Assembly (NCBI GenBank): GCA_028551475.1
Contig: CM052361.1
Location: forward strand, 16,247,274-16,311,273
Direction of reading: 5' to 3'
Source: Casuarina equisetifolia
Lineage: Eukaryota > Streptophyta > Magnoliopsida > Fagales > Casuarinaceae
Length of the DNA: 64,000 nt
Part shown: positions 36,664 to 49,200 of the stretch, piece by piece
Position numbering within the stretch: the stretch's first letter is position 1
Layout: each line of letters begins with the position of its first letter
The notes under the pieces: generated by a model
What the model saw: the letters and a program-made list of their open reading frames with translations, nothing else
What the model was told of the DNA's origin: nothing
Database searches by the model: none
Program-made: the position numbers and the translations under genes

Positions 36664-39600
36664 AGGTTGGGCCACAGCTTATCTCCTATTGTAGTTTTGC
36701 TTTTTCAACTTCGTATCCGAAACCAAATACCTCTTAGCCTGAAGAAAGAGAACAACTGCAATGTACAAAATATACCCCTTACCTATACATTTGCCCGTTA
36801 GATTTGCAGGCGTAGGTTGTGCTTTCGTTTAGGTGCCTCACGCAGAGCAGAGACCGGCAAGAGATAAAACGAGACAGTTTGTTCGAAGCCCTCGACTCAT
36901 TCGCAAGACAATGGAGATAGTTTAAACGAAACCATGCGTTTTGTTAAGTCACCTTGGCCGAAGAGAAGGAGCATGGGCTGCTTCTTAGGAGCATGGGTTG
37001 CTTCTCGAAAGCATGGGCCATGTTAGATAGAAAGAAAACATTTAAAATACAGGCCACAGTTTCTAGATAGGCCACACTTGAATCTAAGCACGTAAGTTAG
37101 GTCCCAAGTGATGGTAGGAATAAGGAATACATTCCCATATTTAATATCTGGTTTTAAGCGTAATACAAAAATAAGTGTCATATAATAATACTTCATACTA
37201 TTTTTTGCATGGCACATTTTCTAGTCAAAATATCATTGTTATATTTCAAAATATATCTCACCATTTTGTTATCATCAAAATAAATGTAAAGGAATAGACA
37301 AATTCTCTACACCTTTGTCTTACACGAAATACATCACCAATACAACTTACTTGTAATTGTTTATTGATTATATCCACTTTGCAGAATTATTTATAGCAAG
37401 AAAGAGAAATATCTTTTGACCTTATAATGAAACAAAAACTGGGGAATTTGTGAAAGGTTCTCAATACATTCTAATTATCTCTTAAGCTTTTATTGTGGGG
37501 TTTTATGCTATAGTTGAATTTTTTCGTATAAAATCTTTGATTTTACTGAACCCCTCATTTGTATAGAGATATTGATGATATTGGTAACTTTCACATGCTG
37601 ATTGAGCTTGTTATATTTTGCTGGAATGGTTGTTAACGTTAGTGAACTGATTTGTAAATTCAATTTGTGGCTAAATCAATTATTTTAATAAACTTTGTTG
37701 CGTCTCTAAGGCAACCTAAAAGGGAGGTCATGTGAATTAGGTTTTTAGAATTTATTTGATTAGGTCATTTGTTCTGTCTAGTTTACTCTATCTGTACTCT
37801 TGGTATAGTGAATAACTTGTCATGATATGCATATTGAATTACTACAAACTATAACAGAACATAAGTCAATATGTGAAACTAGAACAATCAATCCAATATT
37901 GTAGACGTAGCACTATGCAGCAAGTGACCGAGAGTGTATTTGGTGTGAAGATTGTGAACGTGACAACATTCCAACAAGATAGTACACAAGAATTTAAGTA
38001 ATTGGGAAAAACTCTTCCTACCTACTCTTTTGACCTCCCCATTAAAGACTTTAACTATTTTCACTAAAAATAGAAGCATAATAATCCCTTGGATTATCCT
38101 AATAATACACCTGTAGTAGTCCCATAGATTACTCAATGATAAAATGATCAGAACAAGATTACATCAATATCCTCGATAATAATATGACTTTTTGAGCTTA
38201 TTAAGGGCTGATTACATACAACCCCCAAATTATATGAACATTGCAAATATAGAGTTTCGATGCACAGAGAACAATCAAATAAACCATCAAATGTTAGAGC
38301 AATCTGAGTTGAAGTACGATAAGAATATCACACAAAGCATAGTATAAACTTGAATAAGAGCTAAGATTGCAAGTCGAGTAGTAGGTTTGATTTTTGCGAT
38401 CGAGCAACTTATGACTCTTTTCATCACCTCAAGCTTGGAATAGAATGGAAGCCATCTTCTCACCCAACGGATACAATCTTTCCATGATGTCGCTAATCGA
38501 ACGTTGCTTGTCAATGATGATCATTCTAAGCTCAGCGATGGGAATGACACACAGGGAGAGAAACACACAAAAGAACTAAGGGATTTTGTCAATACTTGTG
38601 AGAGAAGACAAATTGAATCGTGTCATAATAGTGGGTTTATAAAATGAACATATAAAGGCCTAAAAAAAGTATTCCAACAATTATTTCCATGAGACTATAA
38701 ATGTAATATTCCTATAAATCATGCATTCTCAACCATGAGGAATATTTCTTAAATACAAACATGAGGTCATGGAAATCACAATTTCTCCAACGAGAATAAT
38801 ATGAACATAATGTCGTGTAACACTTAATTTAATAATTATTATGCTAATTGGATCATTATCATACTCATTAGATTATTATCAAAAACATCTATTCACGTAA
38901 CCCAACAATCTCCCCTTTTTTTCTAATGCTAATGAAAATCTTTTTATGAGAACGTAGGATTTGAAAGATATAAGTTATTAGTACATTCACATCTCTCCCA
39001 TAATATTTTCTCCTCTTTTTGATAGCTATGTGTGATATGTGCATATGCCTCATCTTTCTCATAACTCTTCCTTTTTTTGGTCAGAAAGCGGAAAAAGTTA
39101 ACTAACAATAGAACCATAAGCTTTTTTAATAGTTTCTTCTTTCTATGAATCAATCATCATTTGTAGAAGCTTTTCAATTCCATGTAAAGCAAATAAGGTT
39201 TCTTGTTAGCTTATAAGGCTTTCATCTTCATCTTCCAAAGAACAAAGTCATTCTTTTCAACAAATTTTTCCACATTAGATTTGATAATAGCCGTTTCAAT
39301 CAGAAGAGACAAGAACCTGGATGCTCTAATAGTAATTGTATTATTGAAGTTGTGTTTTCAATTTTTTTATCGTGTAACCTTCTGTTTAACCCATAGAACT
39401 AACACAGAAGCTCACTTAATCTGATGCAATAAGGAAAGACAAAAGAAAAGGCAATACAAAGCTCATAAAATAGGCAAGATAGACTTTACTGCATACAAGC
39501 TGCTTGCCTGATAACATGAAAAAAAACATTCCTAAGAATTAAAAGATTACAAGTCACCTTCTACAGAGTATATAACTCCGAGTTTATAGGATTATCCATC

Positions 39601-40600
39601 GTAAATGAATATGTCAGTTCTGATGGCCTCCTTGAACCACATTCTTGCCGGTTTTGATTGGCTAAGGGTTGGTCTTGATGCAGATGAGGTGGAAGCCAAG
39701 ATTGTCTCAGTATTTTGTAATTAAATTTTATTTAAACAAAATCTTAGAATTTTGCCTCCTAAAATGTAGTTAAGATGATAAGAAAGGTTCATGTAAAAGA
39801 TTTTATAAAATAAGTATCTCAGGTTTAAATCCTCTCAATTATATTTTTACTTATTTAAGCATATTTTAGGATAGACTGTTACTCTCGATTTTTAAGACAT
39901 CAAATGAACCTTGATAAATATTATGACTTATCAAAACCTTACTGTAAATCCTTGAGACTAATATTTATGTGAAGCATGGTTAATACTCTTCCTTTGGAAA
40001 TTTTTATATAGACCTCAAATAGGATGTCAAGCCAAGTTTGGGGACCACCCAAACCTTAGGTTTATATGTCTGTCTCCGGATTGTATGATGGATTGGAAAT
40101 CCTAATTATGGAGTGTTGAGGGTTTACCTTTCCGTCCATGGTCCATTTTTAAGGATTGTAAGCCTCACTCCATGTGGTATACTTTGGACCAGGTAATGTC
40201 CATTCGCAGGTATATGGTCTTCCTTTTTGGGCTAACAGTTAAGACTCTGTTGAGTTTAAGGCCGAAACCATCACCTTATGGTAGATTTTGTATATTTGAA
40301 CCAAAGTCTAGTATACAAGCTCATACGCAAATGGTTGTACTTTGCTTGTGTTTGGCTTGGACACCTGGCTCTGATAGATTTGGGGAATTCTTATCAAGTA
40401 ATCATGGACTTGTGAAATTTCTGGATAATCAAGGAATTATGAAAGTTCTATTATTATTTCTAAAAAAGTTTGTGATAGAAAAATCATTCTCCAAAAATAA
40501 AAATGGTATTTCCCTCTCCCTTATTCTATAAAATAAAAAAAAATAAAAATAAAAGAACTATAATATTACTCGGGTTTATTTAGTTGGGGTTTGGCTCTCC
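36664..40600. other. Intergenic DNA between the relic cluster and YLMG1-1
   Basis: No gene could be recognised. Roughly 36780-37020 is richer in GC than its surroundings and includes a short tandem repeat. The part near 38290-38620 has the look of a dispersed repeat without a second copy in the window. A 119-codon frame at 40172-40531 resembles nothing known. The last 50 bases are the probable YLMG1-1 leader. Confidence 0.5.
36968..37019 (+). repeat. Short tandem repeat, 20-bp unit
   Basis: Two and a half copies of a 20-bp unit containing GCATGGG(C/T)TGCTTCT lie head to tail. The third copy is partial (AAAGCATGGGCC). No function is apparent. Confidence 0.8.
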
Positions 40601-40628
40601 TTTCGCCGAGTAGCAAAACAAAATCTCC

Positions 40629-41309
40629 ATGGCTCCTCCGATGACTTCCCAAGCCGTCCTCGTCCGAAGCCCTCTCCTCTTCCTTTCATCACCGAAGCTG
40701 AGACCCGCCTTTCAGAACCCCCAAGCTCTTCCCCGTCTCCGCCTCAACAGTAGCCGTAAGCCTACCCTTGTTCTTGCTTCCACTGCCTCTTCCTCTTCCA
40801 TTTCCTCTTCCTCTTCCCTCCCCACTTTACCCCCGCGAACCCCGAAAATCACATCTCAGTCTCCAATCACCCAAACCTTCGCCACCGTCGCAGGCATAGC
40901 GTTATTTTTCGCCAGAGTAATCCAAAAACTGTCTCCCAAAATCACGGAACAAGTCTGGCTACAAAGCAACTTAGTCGGCTCGGTTGGGCCGCTGTTCTTC
41001 GCGGCGCTGAATGACCGTCCTAGAGGGTACCTGAACACCCCACTGACTGTGGTGGCGGCGGGCTTGGCCAAGTGGCTTGACATCTACAGTGGGGTTTTGA
41101 TGGTTAGGGTTTTGCTAAGCTGGTTCCCCAACATTCCCTGGGATCGCCAGCCCTTATCGGCGATTCGGGACCTGTGCGACCCCTTTTTGAATCTCTTTCG
41201 AAATATTATCCCGCCAATCTTCGATACCCTGGACGTGAGCCCGCTTTTGGCATTCGCAGTTTTGGGCGTTCTGGGGTCCATTCTTAACAGCAGTAAGGTT
41301 GTGTTTTGA
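40629..41309 (+). CDS. YLMG1-1: YGGT-family chloroplast protein, YlmG homolog 1-1 type
   Basis: Single exon, 226 residues. The first ~65 residues are rich in Ser, Arg and Pro with few acidic residues, as in a chloroplast transit peptide. The rest matches the YGGT/YlmG family. A hydrophobic segment lies at about 152-166 (YSGVLMVRVLLSW) and another at about 204-219 (SPLLAFAVLGVLGSIL). Between them lie the family blocks RVLLSWFPNIPW and CDPFLNLFRNIIPP. The cyanobacterial and plastid members sit in thylakoid membranes, and plant YLMG1-1 is needed for normal distribution of chloroplast nucleoids. The start has a favourable context (CCATGGCT) and follows a short leader. The length is in the normal range. 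The exact paralog number (1-1 against 1-2) is inferred, not proven. Confidence 0.9.
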   Translation: MAPPMTSQAVLVRSPLLFLSSPKLRPAFQNPQALPRLRLNSSRKPTLVLASTASSSSISSSSSLPTLPPRTPKITSQSPITQTFATVAGIALFFARVIQKLSPKITEQVWLQSNLVGSVGPLFFAALNDRPRGYLNTPLTVVAAGLAKWLDIYSGVLMVRVLLSWFPNIPWDRQPLSAIRDLCDPFLNLFRNIIPPIFDTLDVSPLLAFAVLGVLGSILNSSKVVF

Positions 41310-43266
41310 AGAAGAGAGGATTGCTGGTTTACGATGGTTCATAATTGGGTGAGAAGCAATACATTTTTCTTTTTCTTAAGTTTGCCTTATTTAGTGGAGC
41401 TACTAGGTATCGAGACAGGATTACAAAAATTAAAAAAGAAGCAGTGTATGTTAACAGCTTTGGTTAATCGTTTTGATATGTGTCATTATGTTTTCTAATC
41501 TTGATTGCTTATAATTTGTCTTTGCTTGAGCAAAATAATATAAATTCTGTTGGCGGCTTAGAATTCTTTATAGCTATTGGTATTCTTGCTCAGTATTCGT
41601 CCATTGTTTGTGCTTGTGTTGTCATGACCATCGCAGATCCTGCACAACTCATTACATGAATCGTGTACTGTCTGATGGAATAGCCAAACTTGTATGACAA
41701 AGTTAGCATGCCATATGACACTTAGCTGATGCTCTCAATAATCGTGTTAACTTTATAGTCTTCTAGGTTCTCTTGGTAAATGCTTGGTGTTATTGAAGGG
41801 AGATAATGCTGCTGCTGGCTGGGAGATTTAGACATATTCTGAATAATGATTGAGAGCAACGATGAATATTTTGGTCTCTGGAGATTTGAGTCCCAATACA
41901 GATGCCAATTCTGTCATATGAAGACATTGGGAATTAGTTTTATTTGCACCATTAGAAATTAAAGCGTTTCTATCATAATATCTTTGTTTTTCCCCTAGCG
42001 AAATAATAACCTTTTAAAGGTAAATGTGCTAAATAGGTTGTGTCCCGGCTTAGGATTTGCTAATTTCCTCTTAACAAGAATCGGAGATTTGATGGAGTAG
42101 TGGAGTTGGGTGCAGAGTATTATATCTTGGTGGATGAGCTTTTGCCATAGGTTTAGATTTTTTGCGTATTTAAAAGAGATATATTAGCTATCTTCAATAC
42201 AACATTTGCATCTGCAAATGTAGATTAATTCCTTGAATGCCTGCCCTACTATTTGCTTGTGGGATTGATTATCTACCTCCATAGACACTGCAATTCATGT
42301 TGTCTAGATTGATAATTCTGCATCCACTCACTTCCTTCTGATATACAAATATGGCTCAAAGTTGGCTTCTTGGGTTGAAGGCGGATAGTGACTTAGTGAA
42401 CGAGATGGGGGTGCAAATATTGCTATCCTGATGAAATAATATCCTTTGTTTAAGGATAAGAAGTTTTCTAGTGAAATATGCCAACGAGGAAAGCATGAAT
42501 CTTTTTTTAATTTTTTTCCAAAATTAAAGAATGGAGTAGTTTTATCTTGTAATTGTTTATGGAAACTACGTGGCTATAGTTCGCCATCCTACTTTTTATA
42601 GAGGGGCAATAGTGATGCTACTCTTACGCAGGATGACAACAAATTTTTCTTGGATCGCAAGCGTTCTGCGCGGATTTGTTGCCTAGGCCGCGCAAGCTGA
42701 CCCCTATCTGACCCTATGTCTTTTGTATAAACGTCGATGGTTGGTTACATCCAACTTTTTTAATCTGAAAATAGAACACTATGCTTGTCTAATTGGAGGT
42801 TATAATGTAAAAGAACGGTACTTAGCATACAAGTACACTTGCCCTACAGCCCGCCCAAACAAGAATACAGTTTTCTCATGCCTTTGCTGTCCACGCTGCT
42901 AACACACCTGTGGTTTGGAACATTAATCAGTATGTGTTTCTTAGACGAAACCGAAGCTCAGGACCATTTGCAATCTTCCAAGAAATCAGCGGAGCTAGAT
43001 CTTAAAAAAGAAGGAAAAAAAAAAGGGGGGGCGAAAAGGTCTTAACAGAAAGCATCTGAGGGAAAAAAAAAAAAAAAAAAGAAAAGAGGAGGAAGAGCTG
43101 TAATTTCAAAAGGCCACTGGAAGCTTGTCTAAAGGCTTTGTAGATTTACAACAGATTGTAAGCAGTTTCTACGGAAATTGTCTTCAGTGTCGTATAACGA
43201 TACAACAAAACTTATAACCTACATGGACAAAGCGTGCATATGCGCAGGCAACCCAGGCACAGACCA
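41310..43266. other. Intergenic DNA between convergent genes
   Basis: YLMG1-1 (+) and HMCES (-) are transcribed towards each other here, so the ends should hold their 3' untranslated regions. The middle has no reading frame of note. A somewhat GC-richer patch at about 42600-42760 and an A run at 43062-43080 are the only distinctive parts. Confidence 0.5.
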
Positions 43267-46200
43267 CTAGTTCTTCCCAAAGTAGGAAAACAGCGTAGGC
43301 TGGTTATTATCATTACCTCTCTTCCCCTTCTTCCTTGCTGGAGTTGAGCACAGCTTCGCAGTTGCATCTGTTACTGGCTCCGAATCGCCTTTCAACTCCT
43401 CATCCTCCAACTTCATTTGGCACTTTGCGGTACTTTCTTTAGAAGTTATAGTAGTAGATTTAGACTCCAGGCCTCCTTCAGTTAAGGATGAAAGTGCTTT
43501 GTTTTCCTGCTGATTGGGCTCTTTTTCCAAGCTTTTTGATGCGTCTGTCTTGGTAGACTCGGCACAAGAGCCTTTCACCTCCAAATCTGATTCCTCTTCT
43601 TCTCTTTTGACTCTTTTCACCTCCAACTCTGATTCTTCTTCTCTTTTGACTCTCTTCGTTGAGAAGAACTTAGAGATTGGATGGCTCCCCTCAGCCTTCA
43701 GTTCTATCTGCATAAAGATGGTAAAACCCACAATCAGACGTTTCTTCTCTCCTTAGTCGAGAATTGGGTACATTCAAACAGAACAAGAATAGAAATATTT
43801 TCAACTAGAACAATCTCATGGCTTTCTCAAAAAACCCCCCCGCCCCCTCGAAAAAAAAAAAAATGGCAAAACCCAAAGAGTCAAGACTCTCTTGTGGAGA
43901 AATAATGCTTTCGAGAATTTTACGTTGGAAGGAGTTATACTAGAGCGAATATTGTTCCATCAAGCGTAATGGTACTGAGTACGAAGTTGTAATGGCATTT
44001 TAGTCCTTTCATCTGACAAAGAGCACATTCCGTGCTCACGTTTAAGTTTCCATTCAAATCAACGGCTGATTGACAGATGGGAGACTAACAAATGAAACTT
44101 CTAATTGAGAGTTTGCAGCGACATCTCACAAAAAGTTTCCAAACAACAGAGAGAGAAATTTAAGAATAAAAGCCCTCCTGTCTCCCCCAGCTAGAATAAG
44201 CATGCAGATGCCATTGAATCTTCACATGATATCTTCATGCCTTGGAGATCTGAACGGTATTTTTCCAGATTTCTCGTGGTGAAGATATTTAGTGAACGGC
44301 CCTTTTATATGTCATTCTAAGACCTTTAATATGAATGAGTTCATCTAGAAATGTTAAAAGCAGAGCGAAGGACTAGCCTTACCTTTTTATTGCACTCAGG
44401 TCCATCAAAAGAAGACTTGCCCATTGCAGGAGTCACTGGATACCACACCTGGTGATGAGTAGACAATAAAAATACACACGTAAAATTTCTACAGTATACG
44501 CTTGAAATTATCAATTATGAATGCAAAATACAGTTAATTCTTATATTTAGAAAGCACTTTCTTACTAAATCTGGATCTTCATATGGCTTGAGCACATCGT
44601 CAAACTTGGCAACTGAAGAACCATTTAGCCACGTATCAGTTGATTCCTTATTACCCATAATAACGGGCATCCTGTCTATGACAATAGATGATTCAAAGAT
44701 TAGTACGATTGTCAAACTTTGAGCATCCTGAGAAAGACTGTTACCATGGATAGATTAGTTAGCAGACCCATTTGAAACATAGAATGGGAAACAACTGCAT
44801 AACCAAGTTTAAAATTTTTAATCATAACAGACCCATAAACTTGAATACTACAATCAACTACTAATTATCAGATATCTCATCATTCATCGTTAGCCATATG
44901 CAATCAAAGAGCAGGCCTGCAAACGACACCTGATCATTCTGTTAACACTTCTAGTAGCAGAAAGTCACTGGTATTTCTCCATAAACAGCACTCCTCATCT
45001 AGTTCATTCTTCACAGTTACCATTAAAAAGCTCCAGTAGAACTTTTCTTTTATCTATTGGCAATGTTTTGCCTCTTCTGAACCTTTTTCAATTCTTTATT
45101 GTAATAAATACACCGAGAAATAGCACCCAGAAGGGTAAACTGTAACTTTCCTGTCCTGCCAACAACAAAACTCAGGCAGAAACAGCAGCCAGAAAATTAA
45201 TGGTGAAGGTTTACTAACAAAAACAAAGGGAAAATATTTTTTTACCGGATTGGCAAGTTAACTATTGAAGAATCCCCACGTACCATAAAATTAGAATAAT
45301 CAAGATATGAGTCAATTGAAACAGGCACGACTCACCATGCAGCCACTTTAAAGCTGAAGATGAAGAGGTCGTAAGAATAGAGAAGGTGTAGATTATCTCG
45401 CCTGCCAGGAAATAAACAAAAATTATCATCCAGATGAATGCAAGTAATTGGTAACAAATCATAGAAATGACAATAAGAGAAACAATTTTGGACATCATAA
45501 TAGACATATCTTATTCAAGAACAGATTTCAATTGGTTAACAGAGAAAATATCATATTACATGGCTAAGCATAGGAAAAGATCTTACTTTAATTTAGATTT
45601 CCAATAAATGCATCTCAAAGATGAGAATCCAAATAAAAAAGGTTTACCTTCAGAATTTTTCCATGAATCATACAAAGCAGCAAACACAAGAGGCCGACCA
45701 TCCTCAAAATGGATGTAGTATGGCTGCTTTCTCGGCCCATCTTTTTTCCATTCGTAAAATCTGTAGAAAGAATAGAATCCAAGTTATGGTGTTGAACCTC
45801 TGAAGCAGTACATGGATAAATGTGCAAAAAACAGATAAAAATAGAGATGGAAAAAGCTGAACATTTCTAGACACATAACCTTTAAATCAGAGGAAACTCA
45901 GTCAATGACATTAGAATAACTTAAGCAGAATTATTCAGGGTCACGTGGCAACAGCAGATATGCACTTTATTTGCTTTTGCACCTTCCAGAATTAGTAATT
46001 GTATCTCTACAAATGAAGCAACGATTTGAACAAAAATTATGGGATAGATTCAATTAGTCATATTTAAGGTGGAAATTAAAAAGGGTCCGAACATCTTTCA
46101 TGCCCTTTGTTACGATGGACAGCTGGGCAAGTTGCATTGGGCCAATGAAGCACACAAAACTATTTTACTTGCTGAAATGTTATTAGTAACAAGCTGATAA

Positions 46201-49200
46201 AGTCCCAATAACATCAAAGAATAAAATTCACTTACGAAATTGGTATGTCCCTGCATAATTGGCCAAGATTCCATCCCCTTAACCTAGTGCTTATAAGGGA
46301 CAACTCAAGTCCTTGAGTTTACAGCATATTTCCTACATAATTGGATATCCTGTGCATTAGCACAGCATAATCCTCGTGCTACAGCTATTTGTAAAGGTTT
46401 ATCCTTGTCATCCAAAAAAGATAAATAAAGTTCACTTATTGCCAGGCCTATAGTCACATGGTTTCAAACAAAATATAAAGTGTTAAGTCCATGGTCTACA
46501 TCACAGAGAATCTACAGAAGGGTATAGCAAATAGAAATGAAAAAAATTAACATCTTACAGTCTCCTGACTATAACAAAAGAGTTGCTTTCATTTGATTTG
46601 CATCTATTTAAATCTCACTACGACATTTTAATGCCACCAACTGGTTAGCATCTGCCTTTTTTTATTACTGAGAGGCTTCAAGCAGGTCATTTAGTTTGAG
46701 AGGCATGCTAGTACTTGCAACATGACTGTGCAAAGGAATACTACAAATGTGCCTGATCTACATACCCTGACTGTTTGGAGCAACTTAATGGTTTCCCAAG
46801 GATTAGACATTGGCACCTTCAAGATAATTTTAAGGGACATTTTAATATTAAAAAAAAAAAGAAAACATAAAAGCCCTACAAGGTACAAATAAGGAATGGA
46901 ATTATATAAATAAATCCTAACAACTTTGACCAGATTTTGGAATATGAAGTATCATCAAGAAATCATTAATTAGTACTAAATCTTATTTACTTTTATGACC
47001 AATTCCATGTTACATTAGCGTTCAAGCATATTAGAATCAGATGAAATAAGAAAATCAATACTGAGAGGGAGAAGACCATGAAAGAGGTCAAAACCCCACA
47101 AGAATCGCCCCCTAATAACAATAAACTAACAGAACTAATGAAATATTATTTACTATTCTGGCTTCGACAACTTGACTGACTAATATATGGATTGTAACAT
47201 GTTTTAGTAATTAACCATTCTCATCTCTCTGTCTTTTCCTTGTATGCTATGAAATAATTTGGGTAAGTAAAATAGTTAAGGACTAAAAGTAATTTTGGTC
47301 CAGAAAATGAAATGTCAATGAGTTAATGTCTTTTCTATGCCTAATTAGTCTAGGAGGATTTTTATATCAATATCCAAATTCTAGCAATCAGTTTCTAGTT
47401 CAAGATACTTTCACCTATATAAGCTTAAATGAATCAACAGGAGATGGCTTTCTCAATCAAGCACCTTCCACACTAAACTAAACTTGCGAATAAAATGACT
47501 CCTACCATAAAACTAAGTAAACAAGTTCGAAGAATATGAAAAATAAATTGAACAATCACAAGGAAAATCAATTTGAAGTAAAATGAAACTCGAGAAAACT
47601 TATATATGATCGCAGGAGAAAATGTCACAAGACAAATGCAAGTATACTCGGAATATAACAAGAATATTAGACACTTTTTGAACTCAGGATCAAAATTTGG
47701 AAAGTTGCATAAGTGGGCACATTGAATGGCATAAAGCAAGCAAAGCCAGCCATTACTTTTGTTGATTGTAATGCCAATGACGGAAACAAAGCCAATTGTA
47801 TCCTAAGGTTTGTTAGCTCTCAAAACAAAGCAAAGTATTCAAACAAGGTTCCCAACCAAACTAGCTTTGAGTGTAAAAATTACCAGGATACTTTTCTCTA
47901 TAAACCATACTCTTTTCTTTCTAACTGATACGCACAATAGTTTCTCATTTTCAATTGCAACAATTTGAAGAAGTCAAGTAAATATTTTGTCTGAAATTTA
48001 TTCCTAGCTTACAATGAAAAAGAAACATACCCTTCTACTGCCACAAGGCACCTATTTTTAGGGACTAAACGACGGAAAGAAGCCTTTTCATATATGGACT
48101 CAGATCGAGCATTGAACTGCAATAAAAAAAAAAAAAAAATCAAATTATAAGCATCTTTTCAGCAGGAGTTATAAGATGTTGAAATCATCTCAAAGTACAA
48201 TTATGACTCAATGGAATATGTATCTACTTATAAGATATATCACACCAAAATTTGATCTAATGATTACCTAGTAATAATATGATTTAGTAAAAATATTTGT
48301 AATCAATTTGAGCTCGGATGATAATATTTGAAGCAATAATACATTGATCACGTTCTTGGGCTCAAATCAGAATTATCTTACAAGAAACATGTTTGGGACA
48401 CATAGAGACAGTCATAGAATATCTGAGGAATTTTCCGTACAGAATATTTTAAAAAATTGCCAAAAGGATTTTCAGAGCAATAATGAAATAACAGGCAAGC
48501 CTCAAAGATGACGCTTCTGTCTCATTTCTCATTTCATGTCTTATTTCATGAAATGTTATTTTGCATTTCATAGAAGTAACATGATTAAATGTGGAGGGAC
48601 AGTGTAGTCAAAACAGATTCATTCAAGCCCGGTTAATTGCAAGAATAAGTGAGCATATCACATGCAAAGGAATACAGCACATCCAGAATAAAATAAATAC
48701 ATCCCATCCAAGTACATTTTATTGGAAGAAGTACAAAGGACTATGAATGAAAACAACAGTTAAAATTTTACCGAAAAGTAAAATAAACCCCATTTTACAC
48801 TAACTTACACAGAAGGTTTCAAGTTAACATGCGCAACAGAGGCATACTAAAGATAGCAAAAACGAGTTTCTACACCCTGGAGTTACCTGGAAAATTGCAA
48901 TCAGGTTTGTGGTAGGACAGTTCACAGTAAATTAGACAAAGTTTTGGTTTCTTTCGTAAGTTCACATGTAGTTGTTTTGCAACACATAGGTAAGTCACAA
49001 ACACACAAAAATTCTGTCAAAGAAAAACAAAATCAGCATAATTTTGATGTACCAGGCACTTGTGCTAAGGAATAAAGCATCAATGATTCTCAAATTTTGC
49101 CCCTCATTTTGTCTATTTATTACTTTGTATTGTTTTTCAGGTTAGCCAAATACCCTTGTACTTGACATCAACTTTGGTGTGTTTCGCATACATACAGGTA

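Noticed and set aside
40172-40531. 119-codon frame upstream of YLMG1-1
   Set aside because: No recognisable motif, base composition like the intergenic DNA, and low-complexity A-rich DNA follows it.
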